This document shows positions 12,894 through 15,811 of a DNA stretch of 15,811 bases, piece by piece. The position numbers were made by a program, and so were the translations under genes. The notes beneath the pieces were generated by a model, which saw nothing but the letters and a program-made list of their open reading frames with translations, ran no database searches and was not told the origin of the DNA. Positions within the stretch are counted from its first letter, which is position 1. Every line of letters begins with the position of its first letter. This stretch comes from UBA1724 sp963611685 (GTDB taxonomy: Bacteria; Verrucomicrobiota; Lentisphaeria; Oligosphaerales; Oligosphaeraceae), in contig CAVDSU010000039.1 in the NCBI GenBank assembly GCA_963611685.1, positions 1 to 15,811 on the forward strand, given 5' to 3'.

Positions 12894-14897
12894 ATGAGCT
12901 ATCCAGTGAATCACATTGTGGACTACTATGGCAACGGGGAGTTGTGCCTGGGGGTGGTAGTCAAGGACCAGACGGAGCGAGTGCAGGTGCAGGGCCCCAC
13001 CAAGCAGGTGACCCGCGTCACCCTGAAGCAGGTGATCTGCAACTACGGTCGCTGCCCCACCAACAACCCCCTGCCCTCCCTCACCGCCCTCCAGACACAA
13101 ATCGACGAACTGCGCGCCACCATCGACACGCTCTTCCTCTGGGAGACCCTCCGGGAGACCGATCCCGCCCCACACACCATCGCCGAACACGCCGCGGAAT
13201 ACTTCGGCGGCGAGCCCACCTGCGTCCAGAAGTCCGCCCTGGCACGCGCCCTCATGGGCGACGCACTGCATTTCCATTTCGACGGAACCACCTTCGCCCC
13301 CAATCCGCAGGAGGAGGTGGACCGCTTGCTGGAGCTGAAGCGCCAGCGTGCGGAGAAGGCGGCCCAGCGGGAGCGCGCGAAGGAGTGGATTGGCAAGGCG
13401 ATCTCCGCGGATGCGGAGGCCTGCAAGGCGTCCCCCCTGGAGGTCCCCCCCGAGATCGAGCCCTTCCTCCAGCAATGCACCGACTACCTGATGCGGGGCA
13501 TCAACGGCGCGGCAGTCAATCTCCTCTCCCTGGCAGGCAGCAAGCTCTCTCCCCGGGAACTCGCACTCTCCCTCCTCCGAAAAACCCACCGGCTCCCCAA
13601 GGACGCCGACGAATTCCTGCTGGCGAATGGCATCCACGCCGGCTTCGCCACCGATGTCCTGGAGGCCGCCGCACTCCTGCGGCCCTATGCCGGCGAGACG
13701 GACAACCGCGAGCTCTTCCAGGGCCCCGAGATCTTCTCCATTGACGACCAGTGGACCCGCGAAATCGACGACGCGCTCTCCCTCCAGGAACTCCCCGACG
13801 GCAATGCGCTGGTGGGAATCCACCTGGCGAATCCCTCCTCTTTCGTGCAAAAGGGCGACTTGCTGGACCAGGCCGCCGTGGACCGCCCGCTCTCCCTCTA
13901 TCTGCCCACCACCACCGTCACCATGTTCCCGGAACGGCTGAGCTGCGACCTGGCCAGCCTCAACCAGGACCAGCTGCGCCCCGCATTCAGCGTGCTGGCC
14001 ACCCTGGACCAGGAGGGCGAACTGGTGGACTGGCGCATCGCCCCCACGCGACTGTCCATCACGCGGCGCCTCACCTACGTGGAGGCAGACCGACTCCTCC
14101 AGAATCCCGAAGAGACCCCGCTGAACCACGCGCTGAAACGCCTCCGCGCGCTGGCGGAGCAGCGCCGGCGCATCCGCGAGGAATGCGGCGCCATCCAGCT
14201 CAACAAGCCGGAGCTCAAGCTCCATGTGCGCGACGGCGAAATCACCGCCGAGTGGGACGACCAGAATACTCCCAGCCATGACCTCGTCAGCGAATTCATG
14301 ATCCTGGCCAACCACCTGGCCGCCCGATACGCCCTGCGCAACGAAGTGCCCATCCTCTACCGCTGCCAGGAACTCCCCGGCGAGGGCGCACACTCCGTGC
14401 GCATCTACGATCCCGTGGAATTCGACCTGCAGGTGCGCAAGATGAAGCGCACAAGGCTCTCCACCTACCCGGAACCCCACGGCGGACTGGGGCTGGATCT
14501 CTACACGCAGATCTCCTCACCCCTCCGACGCTACGCCGACATGGTCATCCAGCGGCAGCTCTGCGCACACCTGGCCGGCGAGACCATCCCCTACACCCAG
14601 ACCGAGCTCTTCAGCGTCCTGGACAATGTGGACCGCACCGCCTCCGCCAACCGCGCGCTGGAACGGGAGGCGCGCTCCTTCTGGACCCTGGAGCTCCTAC
14701 GCCGAAAGGACCTCGACAAGACCCTGGAGGCCACCGTGGTCCGCGTGGAAGACCGGCTGGTACTGGCCGAGCTCAAGGACTACCTGGTCCGCGGAATCCT
14801 CCTCACGCGGGACCGCCCCTACGTGGGCGACACCCTCATGGTCCATGTGCAAGACGTGAAGCCGAAGCTCAACCGGCTGGTCTTGGAGCCCGCGTAG
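12894..14897 (+). CDS. RNB-domain (RNase II/R family) 3'-5' exoribonuclease
   Basis: This enzyme degrades single-stranded RNA processively from the 3' end, releasing nucleoside monophosphates. The 667-residue protein starts with a small beta-rich domain (GELCLGVVVKDQTERVQV) like the SH3-like start of cyanobacterial and chloroplast RNase II proteins. A helical middle with a charged segment (about 140-180) follows. The RNB domain begins near residue 281 with SIDDQWTREIDDALS. Metal-site aspartates align as Asp284, Asp292 and Asp293, and the fourth position is Glu290. YTQISSPLRRYADM (537-550) is the hallmark RNB motif with its catalytic arginine region. An S1-like RNA-binding end follows (ATVVRVEDRLVLAELKDYLVRG). 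The start at 12894 was chosen over an upstream GTG at 12852. ymdB follows 54 nt downstream. I leave rnb/rnr unassigned because the architecture matches neither E. coli protein exactly. Confidence 0.93.
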   Translation: MSYPVNHIVDYYGNGELCLGVVVKDQTERVQVQGPTKQVTRVTLKQVICNYGRCPTNNPLPSLTALQTQIDELRATIDTLFLWETLRETDPAPHTIAEHAAEYFGGEPTCVQKSALARALMGDALHFHFDGTTFAPNPQEEVDRLLELKRQRAEKAAQRERAKEWIGKAISADAEACKASPLEVPPEIEPFLQQCTDYLMRGINGAAVNLLSLAGSKLSPRELALSLLRKTHRLPKDADEFLLANGIHAGFATDVLEAAALLRPYAGETDNRELFQGPEIFSIDDQWTREIDDALSLQELPDGNALVGIHLANPSSFVQKGDLLDQAAVDRPLSLYLPTTTVTMFPERLSCDLASLNQDQLRPAFSVLATLDQEGELVDWRIAPTRLSITRRLTYVEADRLLQNPEETPLNHALKRLRALAEQRRRIREECGAIQLNKPELKLHVRDGEITAEWDDQNTPSHDLVSEFMILANHLAARYALRNEVPILYRCQELPGEGAHSVRIYDPVEFDLQVRKMKRTRLSTYPEPHGGLGLDLYTQISSPLRRYADMVIQRQLCAHLAGETIPYTQTELFSVLDNVDRTASANRALEREARSFWTLELLRRKDLDKTLEATVVRVEDRLVLAELKDYLVRGILLTRDRPYVGDTLMVHVQDVKPKLNRLVLEPA

Positions 14898-14931
14898 CCG
14901 TCACGCAGGCGGGCACACCCCTTCTCCCCCA

Positions 14932-14937
14932 TACACT
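14932..14937 (+). promoter_or_regulatory. Candidate -10 box upstream of ymdB
   Basis: TACACT lies 14 bases before the ymdB ATG. The short leader CTCCTCCCTCCCCC has no Shine-Dalgarno sequence. The gene may equally be transcribed from upstream with the RNB gene. Confidence 0.2.
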
Positions 14938-14951
14938 CTCCTCCCTCCCCC

Positions 14952-15743
14952 ATGCGAGTCCTTTTCATCGGCGACATCGTGGGCCACGGCGGCCGAAAGG
15001 CAGTCCAGGCACTCTCTCCCCTCCTCCAACAGGAGTTCTCCTGCGACTTCTGCATCGCCAACGGCGAGAACATGGCGGGCGGCAATGGCATGACGAAGCC
15101 CCTGCTGGCGGAGTTCACCCCCGAACAGGTGGATGTCTTCACCTCCGGCGACCATACGTGGGACCAGCGGGACTTTCCGGGACAGATCGACGGACTCGAC
15201 AATGTCCTGCGGCCCGCGAACTTCCCCGCTTGCCAGCCCGGACGCGGATGGGGGCTGTTCACCGCGCGCAACGGCGCGAAGATCGGCGTGATCAATCTCC
15301 TGGGGCGCGTCTTCATGAAGCTCAATGCCTCCTCGCCCTTCGACGCCGCCGACCAGGCCATCCAGGAACTCTCCCAGGAAACCAAGGCGATCTTCGTGGA
15401 CTTCCACGGCGAGGCCACCAGCGAAAAGCTCTCGCTGGCATACTACCTGGACGGACGGGTCACCGCCGTCCTGGGAACCCATACCCATGTCGCCACCGCC
15501 GACGACCAGGTCCTCCCCGGAGGCACCGCCGCACAGTGCGACGTGGGAATGGTGGGCGTGAGGGGCTCGGTCTTGGGACGCGACGCAGGACCCGTCATCG
15601 CGAACTTCCGCACCGGAATGCCCCAGCGCTTCCCCGTCAGCGAAGGCGAGGTCCTTCTCCACGGAACCATCGTCACCTTCGAGGAGTCCACCGGAAAAGC
15701 CACCGAAATCCAACGCGTGGAACGCGCCTACTGCGGAAACTAG
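14952..15743 (+). CDS. ymdB: YmdB-family dimetal phosphoesterase (TIGR00282 family)
   Basis: YmdB proteins are calcineurin-like phosphoesterases that hydrolyse 2',3'-cyclic nucleotides in vitro and influence biofilm and motility choice in Bacillus. The 263-residue product shows the metal ligands in order: GDIVG with Asp8, NGEN with Glu39, SGDHTWD with His68, DFHGEATSEK with His152, and GTHTHV with His177 and His179. The usual Asn of SGNH is Asp67 here, a substitution that the PPP phosphatase upstream also shows. The length is normal for the family. It follows an exoribonuclease gene by 54 nt. In Firmicutes ymdB sits beside the RNase Y gene, so a shared link to RNA turnover is reasonable. There is no Shine-Dalgarno sequence before the ATG. 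Confidence 0.94.
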   Translation: MRVLFIGDIVGHGGRKAVQALSPLLQQEFSCDFCIANGENMAGGNGMTKPLLAEFTPEQVDVFTSGDHTWDQRDFPGQIDGLDNVLRPANFPACQPGRGWGLFTARNGAKIGVINLLGRVFMKLNASSPFDAADQAIQELSQETKAIFVDFHGEATSEKLSLAYYLDGRVTAVLGTHTHVATADDQVLPGGTAAQCDVGMVGVRGSVLGRDAGPVIANFRTGMPQRFPVSEGEVLLHGTIVTFEESTGKATEIQRVERAYCGN

Positions 15744-15747
15744 TAAC

Positions 15748-15811
15748 GCCAACCAAAGGACGAAGGGGGCATTCTAAAAAAAGGAGGAAGGAGGAAGGAG
15801 GAAGGAGGAAG
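15748..15811 (+). repeat. Right-edge repeat: CCAAAGGACG arm and A7(GGAGGAA)4
   Basis: After ymdB, CCAACCAAAGGACG (15749-15762) repeats the arm of the composite intergenic element (matching 97-110 in reverse). A7 followed by four GGAGGAA units fills 15776-15810 and is the exact reverse complement of 6739-6773. On this strand the array is a tandem series of perfect Shine-Dalgarno cores. The sequence ends inside the repeat. No terminator for ymdB is visible. Confidence 0.88.

Noticed and set aside
12816..14480. Minus-strand ORF of 554 codons opposite the RNB gene
   Set aside because: Shadow of the exoribonuclease. The plus-strand frame has the full RNB motif set.

Overview
The window is 15.8 kb of GC-rich bacterial DNA. 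It holds eleven well-supported protein genes and several long, repeat-filled intergenic regions. The coding strands are rich in G and C at third codon positions, so many long antisense ORFs are artefacts. No rRNA, tRNA, CRISPR array, transposase or phage gene is visible. Taxonomy cannot be read securely from this sequence. The intergenic repeats, the W..LL..P repeat protein and the SGDH variant of YmdB remind me of PVC-group bacteria, particularly Lentisphaerota-like genomes. That is inference from memory, not a search result. Both window ends lie inside repeats that recur inside the window, so the window may be a short-read contig that stopped at repeats.

Layout. Positions 1-324 are a repeat block, followed by a stem-loop that closes the minus-strand ilv operon. 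ilvB, ilvN and ilvC (3746 down to 371) encode both acetolactate synthase subunits and ketol-acid reductoisomerase, two consecutive steps of branched-chain amino acid synthesis. The ilvB leader contains a terminator-like hairpin that suggests attenuation. A 569-bp divergent region separates ilvB from comM (4316-5878, plus strand). That region carries a striking series of G-tracts spaced exactly 10 bp apart. comM is followed by a C/A-rich, G/T-poor stretch that looks like a Rho loading site, then by a hairpin with a T-run.

Positions 6015-6779 are a second repeat block, inverted relative to the first and containing a perfect 137-bp direct repeat. Next is an orphan DNA methyltransferase (6780-7697).

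The most interesting region is 7915-12832. Four tightly packed plus-strand genes encode a von Willebrand A protein, a Ser/Thr kinase-like protein with a C-terminal FHA-like domain, a PPP-type phosphatase, and a tail-anchored protein with a GYF_2-like N-terminus, a zinc ribbon and W..LL..P repeats. Kinase, phosphatase, vWA and phosphopeptide-binding modules in one operon imply a reversible protein-phosphorylation switch at the membrane. The set resembles in concept the TerY-P triads (vWA, kinase, PP2C phosphatase), but has a PPP phosphatase and an extra membrane protein. I know of no described system with this exact set.

The window ends with an RNB-family exoribonuclease (12894-14897) and a YmdB-family metallophosphoesterase (14952-15743), a pairing that suggests RNA turnover. 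It closes on an A7(GGAGGAA)4 repeat that is the exact reverse complement of a repeat just before the methyltransferase.
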